Positions 1 through 6,190 are shown, numbered from the stretch's first letter. The stretch: 6,766 nt of DNA from Acidimicrobiaceae bacterium (GCA_003455715.1 DMQJ01000341.1:2517-9282), one strand, 5' to 3'. Program-made: numbers and translations. The notes: generated from the letters alone by a model not told the origin.

Positions 1-689
1 ACGCCCACGACTGGGGCTCGATGGTGGTGTGGGAGGCCGCCCGCTACCAGCCCGAGCGGGTGAAGGCCGTCGTGGGCGTGAGTGTGCCCTACGCCGAGTG
101 GCCGGGGCCGCCCACCCAACTGATGCGCATGGTGTACGGCGACCGCTTCTTCTACATCCTCTACTTCCAGCAGGTCGGTCCGCCGGAGGCCGAACTCGAT
201 GCCGACCCACGCGACACGATGGCCAAGGTGCTCTACGGCGCGTCCGGTGTGGCCACCGCCGGGCGGGAGATGCCCACCGAGTTGCCGCCCATGGAGGGCA
301 CCGGGTTCCTGACGATGATGAGCGAACCTCCGGCGTTGCCCTACACCGGCCCCGAAGGTCCGTGGCTCACCGCCGACGACCTCGACATGTACGCCGCCGA
401 GTTCGCCCATAGTGGCTTCTTCGGCCCGGTGAGTTGGTATCGCAACCTCGACGCCAACGCCGAGCGCGGGGCGGGCCTCGGCGCCGATCGACTCACCATG
501 CCCAGCTACTTCATCACCGGCGAGAGCGACGTGGTGCGCCTCATGGACCCCACCGGTCCCGAGCGCATGCGCAACCTGCTGCCCGACTACCGCGGCGAAA
601 CCATCATCCCCGGGGCCGGCCACTGGGTGCAGCAGGAAACCCCTCACGCGTTCAACGACGCGCTGTTGGGGTTCCTGCGGTCACTGTGA
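1..689 (+). CDS. Epoxide hydrolase (alpha/beta hydrolase fold), 3' part of gene, 5' end outside window
   Basis: The frame is open from the window edge (first whole codon at 3-5) to TGA at 687-689, so the N-terminal part with the oxyanion motif is missing. The first visible residues are AHDWGS, the nucleophile elbow of epoxide hydrolases, in which Asp (codon 9-11) attacks the epoxide. The lid carries both expected tyrosines: one in FYILYFQ (Tyr codon 153-155) and one in GPVSWYRN (438-440). The charge-relay acid is in ITGESDVV (Asp codon 528-530) and the catalytic His is in GAGHWVQQE (621-623). Family knowledge: these enzymes hydrolyse epoxides to vicinal diols in the cytosol. The closest pattern I recall is the soluble EphA-like group of actinobacteria. 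Asp rather than Ser at the nucleophile, plus both lid tyrosines, argues against esterase or haloalkane dehalogenase. The substrate cannot be read from sequence. Its tail overlaps the convergent Fic gene. Confidence 0.9.
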   Translation, partial: AHDWGSMVVWEAARYQPERVKAVVGVSVPYAEWPGPPTQLMRMVYGDRFFYILYFQQVGPPEAELDADPRDTMAKVLYGASGVATAGREMPTELPPMEGTGFLTMMSEPPALPYTGPEGPWLTADDLDMYAAEFAHSGFFGPVSWYRNLDANAERGAGLGADRLTMPSYFITGESDVVRLMDPTGPERMRNLLPDYRGETIIPGAGHWVQQETPHAFNDALLGFLRSL

Positions 690-1740
690 GATGCCGGCGG
701 TCGGGACACGTCGCGGATCGGCGCCCGGCCGGGCGTTCCATCCACTGCAGTCGCCCACGCCGCAAGAGTTGGTTCAGCACCTGTCGTAGCTCCGCGACGG
801 GCAAGCCAAGCGCTTCCAACTCGCGCGCGGTGGCACCACCGCTGCATTCCACCGCAACCAGCACGGCGCGTTCGGAGGCGTCGTCGACCTCGGCTGCAAG
901 CCACCGCTCGTTGAGGAGGTGCACTCGCTCGGTGCACCTCGCGGCGCCGGTGGTGGAGGCGCTCACTGCGTAACGGATGAAGGGAGCCGCATCCAGCGCG
1001 TCAGGGTCGTAGACACCGCACCGCTGTCCTTCCTGCAGCGCGTTGATGTAGGCGGCGCGGGCGACCGACCACTGCTCCAACGACCCCCAGTCGATGCCGG
1101 CGGCAAGGTCGTCGGCACCCACGGCCAGCGAGAGCGCGCGGGCAACCCTGCCGTTGCCGTCAACGAAGGGATGAATGCACAGCATGGTGAAGGTGAGCCA
1201 CGCCCCGCGCACGACGCCTGGCGCCGGCGCGTCGGCTGCCATCGCCACGGCGTCGCCCACCATTGCTTCCACCTGTTCGGCCGACGGGTGGCGAAACGGG
1301 TTCACCGCGGCGTTCCATCCAGTGGGCGTGACGCGGTACATGCCCGCATTGGTCTCCCGCCCCGACGGGTTGAGTCCTTCGAGGAGTGCGTGCAGCACAC
1401 ACGGCGTGGAGGGCGCAAGCACCGATGAGAGTCGACCGAGCCGACGCATTGCGGCGCGGGCATCGAGGTGGCGAAAGGCCGCCGATGCCCCGGCGATGCG
1501 GAGCTCCTGCTCGTGTGTGAGGTGCGCCCGGGCGGGTGGAAACCGTCGGATGTCGCCGTCGGCGAGCTGCACCGGCTGGACGTAGGCCAGTGCTTCCACC
1601 AGCTGCCGCCGTTGGAGGGCGGTGAACACGTCACGCACGCCCGAGGGCGCCGCGCCAAGCGCTGCCGCCAAGGTGTCGTGCGCGGCGGAGTGCTCGGCGA
1701 GCAACGCCGCCGGGGCTGCAGGAAGGGCCGGAACCCTCAT
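652..1740 (-). CDS. Fic-domain protein (probable AMP- or nucleotide-transferase) with C-terminal winged helix
   Basis: The product is 362 aa. The Fic active-site motif is intact: HPFVDGNGRVAR at residues 190-201, with catalytic His190, the phosphate-binding DGNGR loop and the final Arg201. The preceding stretch, LHALLEG (about 116-122) to GMYRV (133-137), matches the usual region before a Fic core. Residues about 287-335 look like a winged helix-turn-helix (ARELEALGLPVAELRQVLNQLLRRGRL), as in many Fic-wHTH proteins. Family knowledge: Fic proteins transfer AMP or another phosphate-containing group onto a target protein hydroxyl. I find no [S/T]xxxE[G/N] inhibitory-helix motif anywhere in the chain, so self-inhibition of the usual kind is not evident. 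The ATG at 1740 lies inside the stop of the upstream VOC gene (ATGA) and no clear Shine-Dalgarno precedes it, so coupled translation is likely. The frame stays open far upstream, but that part is antisense to two real genes. The target is unknown. Confidence 0.88.
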   Translation of the reverse strand: MRVPALPAAPAALLAEHSAAHDTLAAALGAAPSGVRDVFTALQRRQLVEALAYVQPVQLADGDIRRFPPARAHLTHEQELRIAGASAAFRHLDARAAMRRLGRLSSVLAPSTPCVLHALLEGLNPSGRETNAGMYRVTPTGWNAAVNPFRHPSAEQVEAMVGDAVAMAADAPAPGVVRGAWLTFTMLCIHPFVDGNGRVARALSLAVGADDLAAGIDWGSLEQWSVARAAYINALQEGQRCGVYDPDALDAAPFIRYAVSASTTGAARCTERVHLLNERWLAAEVDDASERAVLVAVECSGGATARELEALGLPVAELRQVLNQLLRRGRLQWMERPAGRRSATCPDRRHLTVTAGTPTARR

Positions 1741-2159
1741 GGTTGGGCGTCGGCAGGGATCACCACTGCCACCACGGCGGTCGGCACACCGAGGGCGCCT
1801 TCCACCGACTCCGGGGTGAGATAGCAGCGATCGTCGGCTGTCTGCTGCGCCACCAGCCCGTGGCGGCCGGCGACCCTCACCAACTCGGCCACCGCCTCCA
1901 ACCCGTCGACGGCCAGCACCAGCTGGCTGAGGCGAGGCGAGCGATCGGCCAGGAAGTCGCCCTCGCCATCGGCCGCGGGGCACAAGAGGGTCAGCACGAG
2001 CCCTCCCAGATCGACCGTGGCCACCTCCCCAGGAACCAGCGTGGCCGGCCCTCGACTGAGCAGGGTGAGACCAAGCACGTCGCAACACAGCTCCACGGCA
2101 CGATCGAGGTCGGCGACGATGAGTTCCATCCCAACGGCCCTGGGCAGCGATTGCACCAC
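1737..2159 (-). CDS. VOC-fold (glyoxalase/bleomycin-resistance superfamily) protein
   Basis: The product is 140 aa from a GTG at 2159-2157; a second GTG directly follows and is equally possible. Two beta-alpha-beta-beta-beta-type modules are visible. The first contains GMELIVADLDRAVEL…VLGL (10-31) and ends in a strand around 52-59. The second contains LSQLVLAVDGLEAVAELV (77-94) and ends around YLTPESVEGALGV (113-125). This is the layout of a single-chain VOC protein of usual length. The positions that bind metal in glyoxalases (normally His or Glu) appear to hold Gly10, Thr57 and Gln79, so a metal-dependent reaction is doubtful. This alignment was done by eye. The gene ends in an ATGA overlap with the Fic gene. 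A -10-like TACAGT sits six bases before the GTG, pointing to a leaderless mRNA. An ATG at 2219 in the same frame would add 20 residues unlike the fold and collide with the divergent gene. Function unknown. Confidence 0.8.
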   Translation of the reverse strand: MVQSLPRAVGMELIVADLDRAVELCCDVLGLTLLSRGPATLVPGEVATVDLGGLVLTLLCPAADGEGDFLADRSPRLSQLVLAVDGLEAVAELVRVAGRHGLVAQQTADDRCYLTPESVEGALGVPTAVVAVVIPADAQP

Positions 2160-2164
2160 GGGCG

Positions 2165-2171
2165 TACTGTA
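2165..2171. promoter_or_regulatory. Shared, near-symmetric divergent -10 element
   Basis: TACTGTA reads TACTGT on the + strand (2165-2170) and TACAGT on the - strand (2171-2166), both fitting TANNNT. The - strand copy lies six bases before the VOC GTG, the spacing expected of a leaderless start. The + strand copy would start a transcript near 2177, leaving about 40 nt before the ATG at 2218. I see no good -35 hexamer at 16-18 bp on either side, so strength is unknown. Confidence 0.45.
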
Positions 2172-2207
2172 GTGGTGCGGCTGGAGACAAGGCCGCCTGT
2201 TGGAAGT

Positions 2208-2213
2208 GAGGTG
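2208..2213 (+). promoter_or_regulatory. Ribosome binding site deciding the Tat-protein start
   Basis: GAGGTG lies four bases before the ATG at 2218, which favours that ATG over the in-frame TTG at 2200. Confidence 0.6.
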
Positions 2214-2217
2214 CGCC

Positions 2218-3282
2218 ATGAAGAAGCGGACCGTGACCATGGATGTGGTGGAGGAGACAACGGCCGATCGCCGAGCCTTTCTCAGTAAGGCCGCGATGGC
2301 TGCAGCGGTGACTGCCGTGGCCGGAATTGCGGTGTCGGACGACGCCAGAGCCAGCAACGGCGACACCCTGTATGTCGGAGGTACCCACACCGGTACCGCC
2401 ACCACCAGCCTCAGCGGCGGCAGCACGTTCAAGGTCTCGAACGGCACCACCGCCAACAACGCCGCCATCGTGGGTAGCCAGTCGGTCGACGGCTACATCG
2501 GCGTGTACGGCGAGTCGACGGGCACCAGCGGCGGCAGCGGTGTGTACGGCAAGTCCACCAGCACTCAGGGCCGTGGCGTGTACGGCCTGTCCACCAACTC
2601 CGACGGCATCGGGGTGTACGGCGAACACGCAGCTGGCGGCACGTCGGCTGGCACCGGTGTGCTCGGCGTGTCGAGCGCAGGCGCAGGCGTGGTGGGCCGC
2701 GGCACCACCGTCGACCTCCACGCCGACGGGACCGGCCGGGTGCTACTCGACTCCGCCGGTGCTGCCAGCCCGCCGACCACCGGAACCGTCGGCACCCTCG
2801 CCCGCGATGCAGGCGGCAGCATGTGGGTGTGCGTGGCCACCAACACGTGGCGTCGCATCGCCGGACCCACCGTGGCCGGCGCCCTCGTGCCCATAACGCC
2901 GACGCGTGTGTACGACTCCCGCCAGGCGTTGCCCACGCCGGGCAAGCTCGCCGCGGGCAGCAGCCGCACCGTCTCGGTGAAGGACGGACGCGATCCAGTG
3001 GGCGGCGCCGTCACCACACCGAACCTGGTGCCTGTCGGCGCTCGCGCGGTGACGGCCAACGTCACCGTGGTGGGTACGGTCGGCACCGGATACCTGACAG
3101 TGAACCCCGGCGGCACGCTTGCCGTCACCGCATCGACCATCAACTGGTTCGCCTCGAACCAGATCCTGGCCAACGGCGTGCTGCTTCCGCTCAACGACAA
3201 CCGTCAGGTGACGGTGATCTGCGGCGGCGTCGCCGGCGTGGAGACGAACTTCATCATCGACGTGACGGGCTACTACCTCTGA
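2218..3282 (+). CDS. Tat-exported surface or secreted protein with GVYG repeats and C-terminal beta-rich domain
   Basis: The product is 354 aa. The ATG at 2218 is preceded by GAGGTG at 2208-2213. A TTG at 2200 in the same frame would add six residues but lacks that support. The N-terminus has a twin-arginine signal: DRRAFLSK at 17-24, a hydrophobic stretch to about 39, and ARA before Ser46 as the likely signal peptidase site. Residues 95-160 hold six spaced GVYG-type turns (GVYG at 95, 108, 120 and 132; GVLG at 147; GVVG at 157), 10-15 residues apart, suggesting a beta-solenoid or stacked turns. WVCVATNTWRRIAG (203-216) leads to the C-terminal domain. That domain contains TRVYDSR (229-235), TANVTVVGTVGTGYLTV (279-295), STINW (306-310) and IIDVTGYYL (346-354), a module I recall from secreted Acidimicrobiia proteins. 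Two cysteines (205, 335) remain after cleavage. No LPXTG motif or C-terminal membrane segment is present. A cell-envelope or extracellular role is inferred; no enzyme motif is seen. Confidence 0.85.
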   Translation: MKKRTVTMDVVEETTADRRAFLSKAAMAAAVTAVAGIAVSDDARASNGDTLYVGGTHTGTATTSLSGGSTFKVSNGTTANNAAIVGSQSVDGYIGVYGESTGTSGGSGVYGKSTSTQGRGVYGLSTNSDGIGVYGEHAAGGTSAGTGVLGVSSAGAGVVGRGTTVDLHADGTGRVLLDSAGAASPPTTGTVGTLARDAGGSMWVCVATNTWRRIAGPTVAGALVPITPTRVYDSRQALPTPGKLAAGSSRTVSVKDGRDPVGGAVTTPNLVPVGARAVTANVTVVGTVGTGYLTVNPGGTLAVTASTINWFASNQILANGVLLPLNDNRQVTVICGGVAGVETNFIIDVTGYYL

Positions 3283-3301
3283 GCCCTCAATTGCAGAACC
3301 A

Positions 3302-4765
3302 CTAGTTGCTGCTGACGACATCCATTCGTTGACGGAACTCCCGGATGCCGTCGCGGTCGCCGAGGATGAGCAGTCGGTCGTCGGCTGCTAGCACGGTCGA
3401 GCCGGTGGGAACGGTGAACTCGCCGAGATGTTCGATGAGCACGATCATTGTTCCTGCCGGCAGACCGAGCTCTACCAGCGCGGTACCGGTGATGGCGGAA
3501 CCGGCAGGCACCACCAACTCCTCCAACGTGGCACCCGGTGGCTGGAGCGAACGTGGCTGGATAGGCCAGGCCGCGCGCCGTTCGAGCGGCGCGCTCACCC
3601 CCAGTAGGCGTGCCGCCAAGGGAATCGTGGTGCCCTGCAGCGCCACGGAGATGAGCACGATGAAGAAGACGGTATCGAAGATGAGGTTGGCGTTGGGGGC
3701 CTTCTCCATGAGCGGGAAGGTGGCGAGGATGATGGGGGCTGCCCCGCGCAGACCCACCCACGAGATGAGGGTTCGTTCGCGCCACGGCACCCTGAACGGT
3801 ACGAGGGTGAGAAACACCGCCACCGGCCGAGCCACCAGCACCAAGGCGGCCGCAATGAGCAGGGCTCGCCATGCGACGGTGGGCAACTCGGAAGGGAACA
3901 CGAGCAGGCCGAGCACCACGAACATGCCGATCTGCGCCACCCAGGCGATGCCGTCGTGGAAGCGGCTGAGGCTGTTCTTGTGAATGAACCGTCGCTGCGC
4001 CATCACGATGCCGGCGATGTACACCGCAAGGAACCCCGAACCCTGCGCCGCGGTGGTGGCCGCAAAGATGGCACCCACCAAAGCGAGCGACATCACCGTG
4101 TACAGGCCGTCGTGGTCGAGACGGATGCGGTTGAGCGCCCACACCGCGACGCGTCCGCCGCCGAGGCCGGCGAAGGCTCCGATCGCCATCTGAGCAACGA
4201 AGAGCGGGATGAAGTCGAGTGGTTCGCTCGATGGGTTGGTGACCAGTTCCAGGAACCCGATGGTGAGAAACACCGCCATCGGGTCGTTGCTGCCCGACTC
4301 GAGTTCAAGGAGTGGCCGAAGGTTGCCGCGCAGGCTGACGCTGCGCGAGCGCAGCACCGAGAACACGGCCGCGGCGTCGGTGGACGAGATGATGGCCCCG
4401 ATGAGGAGGCCCGACTCCAGCGGCAGGTCGAACGCCCACGATGCAACGACGCCCGACAGCAGCGCAGTGATCAGCACGCCCATCGTGGCCAGCGCGATGC
4501 CCTGCTTCATCACCGGGCGAATCTCGTCCCAGTTGGTCGAGATGCCACCGCTAAAGAGGATGAAGGCCAGCGCCACCACGCCCAGCGTCTGTGCCACCTC
4601 AGCGTTGTCGAAGTAGATGCCACCCGGACCATCCGACCCAGCCAGCATTCCCACCCCGAGGAACACGAGGAGGCCGGGAATGCCAAGGCTCGACGACAGG
4701 CGGCTGGCCACCACGCCGAGCAGCAACAACAGCGAGGCGACGAGAACGAGGATGGTGCCGCTCAA
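3302..4765 (-). CDS. CPA1-type cation(K+/Na+):proton antiporter with C-terminal RCK_C (TrkA_C) domain, NhaP2/CvrA-like
   Basis: The product is 487 aa. The membrane part (about 1-390) is very hydrophobic, with roughly 12-13 segments. It carries CPA1 hallmarks: STDAAAVFSVL at 128-138, ESGSNDPMAV at 156-165 with the Asn160-Asp161 ion-binding pair, and GLRGAAPI at 338-345 with the conserved Arg340. Residues about 413-480 (LEELVVPAGSAITG … LLILGDRDGI) are an RCK_C domain. Family knowledge: NhaP2/CvrA proteins exchange cytoplasmic K+ or Na+ for external protons. This one lacks the longer extra C-terminal region of the E. coli protein (about 578 aa). The start is TTG at 4765-4763. An in-frame TAG lies four codons upstream, and AGGGG (4776-4772) sits six bases before the TTG. 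The gene begins 28 bp after the KhtT-like gene and is probably co-transcribed with it. Ion preference (K+ or Na+) cannot be decided here. Confidence 0.92.
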   Translation of the reverse strand: MSGTILVLVASLLLLLGVVASRLSSSLGIPGLLVFLGVGMLAGSDGPGGIYFDNAEVAQTLGVVALAFILFSGGISTNWDEIRPVMKQGIALATMGVLITALLSGVVASWAFDLPLESGLLIGAIISSTDAAAVFSVLRSRSVSLRGNLRPLLELESGSNDPMAVFLTIGFLELVTNPSSEPLDFIPLFVAQMAIGAFAGLGGGRVAVWALNRIRLDHDGLYTVMSLALVGAIFAATTAAQGSGFLAVYIAGIVMAQRRFIHKNSLSRFHDGIAWVAQIGMFVVLGLLVFPSELPTVAWRALLIAAALVLVARPVAVFLTLVPFRVPWRERTLISWVGLRGAAPIILATFPLMEKAPNANLIFDTVFFIVLISVALQGTTIPLAARLLGVSAPLERRAAWPIQPRSLQPPGATLEELVVPAGSAITGTALVELGLPAGTMIVLIEHLGEFTVPTGSTVLAADDRLLILGDRDGIREFRQRMDVVSSN

Positions 4766-4771
4766 CGCGAA

Positions 4772-4776
4772 CCCCT
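4772..4776 (-). promoter_or_regulatory. Ribosome binding site supporting a TTG start for the antiporter
   Basis: On the - strand this reads AGGGG, six bases before the TTG at 4765. An in-frame TAG just upstream leaves no earlier start, so the TTG is well supported. Confidence 0.6.
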
Positions 4777-4793
4777 AGGCGGCAATCCGCAGA

Positions 4794-5300
4794 TCATCCG
4801 CTCAGGAAACGCACGGCGTCGCTCATCGAGCCCGGCCGACCCACCACCACCAACCGGTCGCCCGGCTGGCACGGCCGACTGGGATCCGCCTCGACGAGTT
4901 CAGGGGTGTCGTCGCGGATGACGGCGACCACCATGGCGTTGTCGGGGTCGGGCAGGTTGAGGTCGTGCACCCGTCGGCCCACCGCAGGGGAACCGGCAGG
5001 GAGCGTGACGGTGCGTAGGTTGGCCGCGTCGACGGCCTGCTCGTCGGGCGAGGCCTGCACGACGAAGCGGATGCCAGACAGCAGCGCTCCGAGCGTGGTG
5101 GCCTCAGCCGCCGACAGGTGGATGGTGGCCGCAGATTCGTCGGCCCCCGGCAGCACGACGCCAAGCTGCCGATCGGCGGAGCGTGCGTCGGAGTGGATGC
5201 TGAGCACCGTGCCGTCGCTGAGGGTCAGCTGCATGAGACGCGCTTGGCCCGGAAGCGGATGCTCGCGGACATGGACCTCGTGGTCGATGTGCTGCGACAC
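4794..5300 (-). CDS. KhtT-like RCK_C regulatory subunit of a cation:proton antiporter
   Basis: The product is 168 aa, about the length of Bacillus KhtT. The N-terminal domain (about 1-80) starts HVREHPLPG, the pattern typical of KhtT N-termini. The C-terminal part (about 92-166: LRTVTLPAGSPAVGRRVHDLNL … GDRLVVVGRPGSMSDAVRFL) is an RCK_C/TrkA_C domain. Family knowledge: KhtT is a cytosolic dimer that gates the K+/H+ antiporter KhtU in response to pH and nucleotides, and it binds c-di-AMP in Bacillus. Here the antiporter gene 28 bp downstream is CPA1-type rather than the usual CPA2 KhtU, so the partnership is inferred from position. The start is GTG at 5300-5298 with GAGG (5309-5306) five bases before it. 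The gene begins 10 bp after the Bax1 gene stop. Histidines at residues 4, 7, 10 and 14 cluster at the N-terminus. Confidence 0.85.
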   Translation of the reverse strand: MSQHIDHEVHVREHPLPGQARLMQLTLSDGTVLSIHSDARSADRQLGVVLPGADESAATIHLSAAEATTLGALLSGIRFVVQASPDEQAVDAANLRTVTLPAGSPAVGRRVHDLNLPDPDNAMVVAVIRDDTPELVEADPSRPCQPGDRLVVVGRPGSMSDAVRFLSG

Positions 5301-5305
5301 CGCCG

Positions 5306-5309
5306 CCTC
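5306..5309 (-). promoter_or_regulatory. Ribosome binding site supporting a GTG start for the KhtT-like gene
   Basis: On the - strand this reads GAGG, five bases before the GTG at 5300. It lies in the 10 bp between the Bax1 stop and this start. Confidence 0.5.
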
Positions 5310-5310
5310 G

Positions 5311-6114
5311 CTATCGGTCCTGCAGCTTGGCGAGCAGACGCAGCAGCTCGAGGTACAGCCACACCAGCGTCACCAGCAGGCCGACGGCCGCAACCCACTC
5401 CATGCCCTTCGGCAGGCGCTGCTTGGCGCCGCGCTCGATGAAGTCGAAGTCGAGCAGCAGGTTGAAGGCCGCGAGGCCCGCAGCGAACACGCTGAACAGG
5501 ATGCCGATGGCGTTGGCCTCACGATGGAATGCGCCCAGGTCGGGGCCGAACAGGCTGACGATGAAGGTGATGCCGTAGAACAGCATGAGACCCATCGTGG
5601 CGGCCATGACGACGCTGCGCAGTTTCTCGGTGACCTTGATGATGCGGGTGCGGTACAGCACCAGCATGGTGAGCGCCACCGCGAGGGTGGCTCCGACGGC
5701 CTGCACCACGATGCCGCCTCCGTACACCTCGTTGTAGGCCTTGGAGATGGCGCCGACGAACACGCCTTCGGCCAACGCGTAGATGGGTGCCAGCACCTTG
5801 GCCCACATCGGCTTGAAGTAGAGCACGATGATGCAGACGAAACCGACGACGACGCCGATCATGGCCGCGGGCGGGAAGCCGCTGCCGACTTCCACCAGGT
5901 TCCAGCCCACCACTGCGGCACCGAGCAGCAGCACCATGAGCACGCCGGTAGCGGTGACGGTGCCGGTGACCGTCATGGTGTCGGCGTTGGACTGCCAGGG
6001 GCTGACCTGGTCGTCGATGGGCGTGGAACGCATCGTCGACGGGTCGGGCGCCGCCCAGCCGGGCTGGTTGGCGGCATGGCGGAACGACTTGTCGTTGAGG
6101 ACGGGGTTCGACAT
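5311..6114 (-). CDS. Bax inhibitor-1/YccA family membrane protein
   Basis: The product is 267 aa. A soluble N-terminal tail of about 50 residues opens with MSNPVLNDKSF. About seven hydrophobic segments follow: roughly 54-72, 82-100, 106-122, 134-154, 168-188, 199-220 and 238-260. Before the last segment lies LLLDFDFIERG (219-229), whose acidic pair Asp222/Asp224 matches the conserved Asp signature of the family. This is the actinobacterial YccA-like branch. Family knowledge: the bacterial homologue YetJ (BsYetJ) is a pH-sensitive Ca2+ leak channel in the inner membrane; whether this branch shares that activity is not established. The start is ATG at 6114-6112 with a perfect AGGAGG (6126-6121) six bases before it. 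The frame continues 49 codons upstream, but that stretch is Arg-rich, overlaps the neighbour's end and contains the promoter region. It is the first gene of the tight run with the KhtT-like gene and the antiporter. Confidence 0.88.
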   Translation of the reverse strand: MSNPVLNDKSFRHAANQPGWAAPDPSTMRSTPIDDQVSPWQSNADTMTVTGTVTATGVLMVLLLGAAVVGWNLVEVGSGFPPAAMIGVVVGFVCIIVLYFKPMWAKVLAPIYALAEGVFVGAISKAYNEVYGGGIVVQAVGATLAVALTMLVLYRTRIIKVTEKLRSVVMAATMGLMLFYGITFIVSLFGPDLGAFHREANAIGILFSVFAAGLAAFNLLLDFDFIERGAKQRLPKGMEWVAAVGLLVTLVWLYLELLRLLAKLQDR

Positions 6115-6120
6115 CGGGGA

Positions 6121-6126
6121 CCTCCT
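6121..6126 (-). promoter_or_regulatory. Strong Shine-Dalgarno of the Bax1-family gene
   Basis: On the - strand this is AGGAGG, the full consensus, six bases before the ATG at 6114. It is the strongest ribosome binding site in the window and settles the start. Confidence 0.8.
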
Positions 6127-6154
6127 ACGGGCCGGGTTGCCGGACAGTGTGCGA

Positions 6155-6160
6155 AGGATA
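6155..6160 (-). promoter_or_regulatory. Possible -10 element for the Bax1-KhtT-antiporter operon
   Basis: In the 76 bp between the monooxygenase-like gene and the Bax1 gene, the - strand reads TATCCT, which fits TANNNT. It would give a leader of about 35 nt ending in the AGGAGG. No convincing -35 is seen at 16-18 bp, so the operon may instead be transcribed from the monooxygenase-like gene. Confidence 0.3.
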
Positions 6161-6190
6161 ACCCGCGAAACCGTGCTGGTCGTGCGCAGC

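Noticed and set aside
2160..2219. Longer VOC start at ATG 2219
   Set aside because: It would add 20 residues (MAHLTSNRRP…) unlike the fold, and this start overlaps the start codon of the divergent gene. The GTG at 2159 has a matching -10.
2500..2700. Possible DNA repeat or CRISPR-like array
   Set aside because: The recurring GTGTACGGC units code for GVYG turns in a real protein, vary between copies, and have irregular spacing. There are no spacers.
1741..2721. The Fic reading frame stays open for 327 more codons upstream of its ATG
   Set aside because: The added protein has an Ala/Gly/His/Arg-rich composition with no recognisable domain. It is antisense to the Tat-exported protein gene and overlaps the VOC gene in another frame. 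The ATGA overlap gives a natural start.
3283..3301. A terminator between the convergent Tat-protein and antiporter genes
   Set aside because: The 19-bp gap has no stem-loop or T-run.
3273..4142. A 289-codon open frame on the - strand
   Set aside because: It lies within the antiporter in another frame, is Arg/His-rich, and has no motif; the antiporter frame has clear membrane segments and an RCK_C domain.
3956..4921. A 321-codon open frame on the + strand
   Set aside because: It is antisense to the antiporter, His/Arg/Glu-rich, and lacks any motif; a GC-rich shadow.
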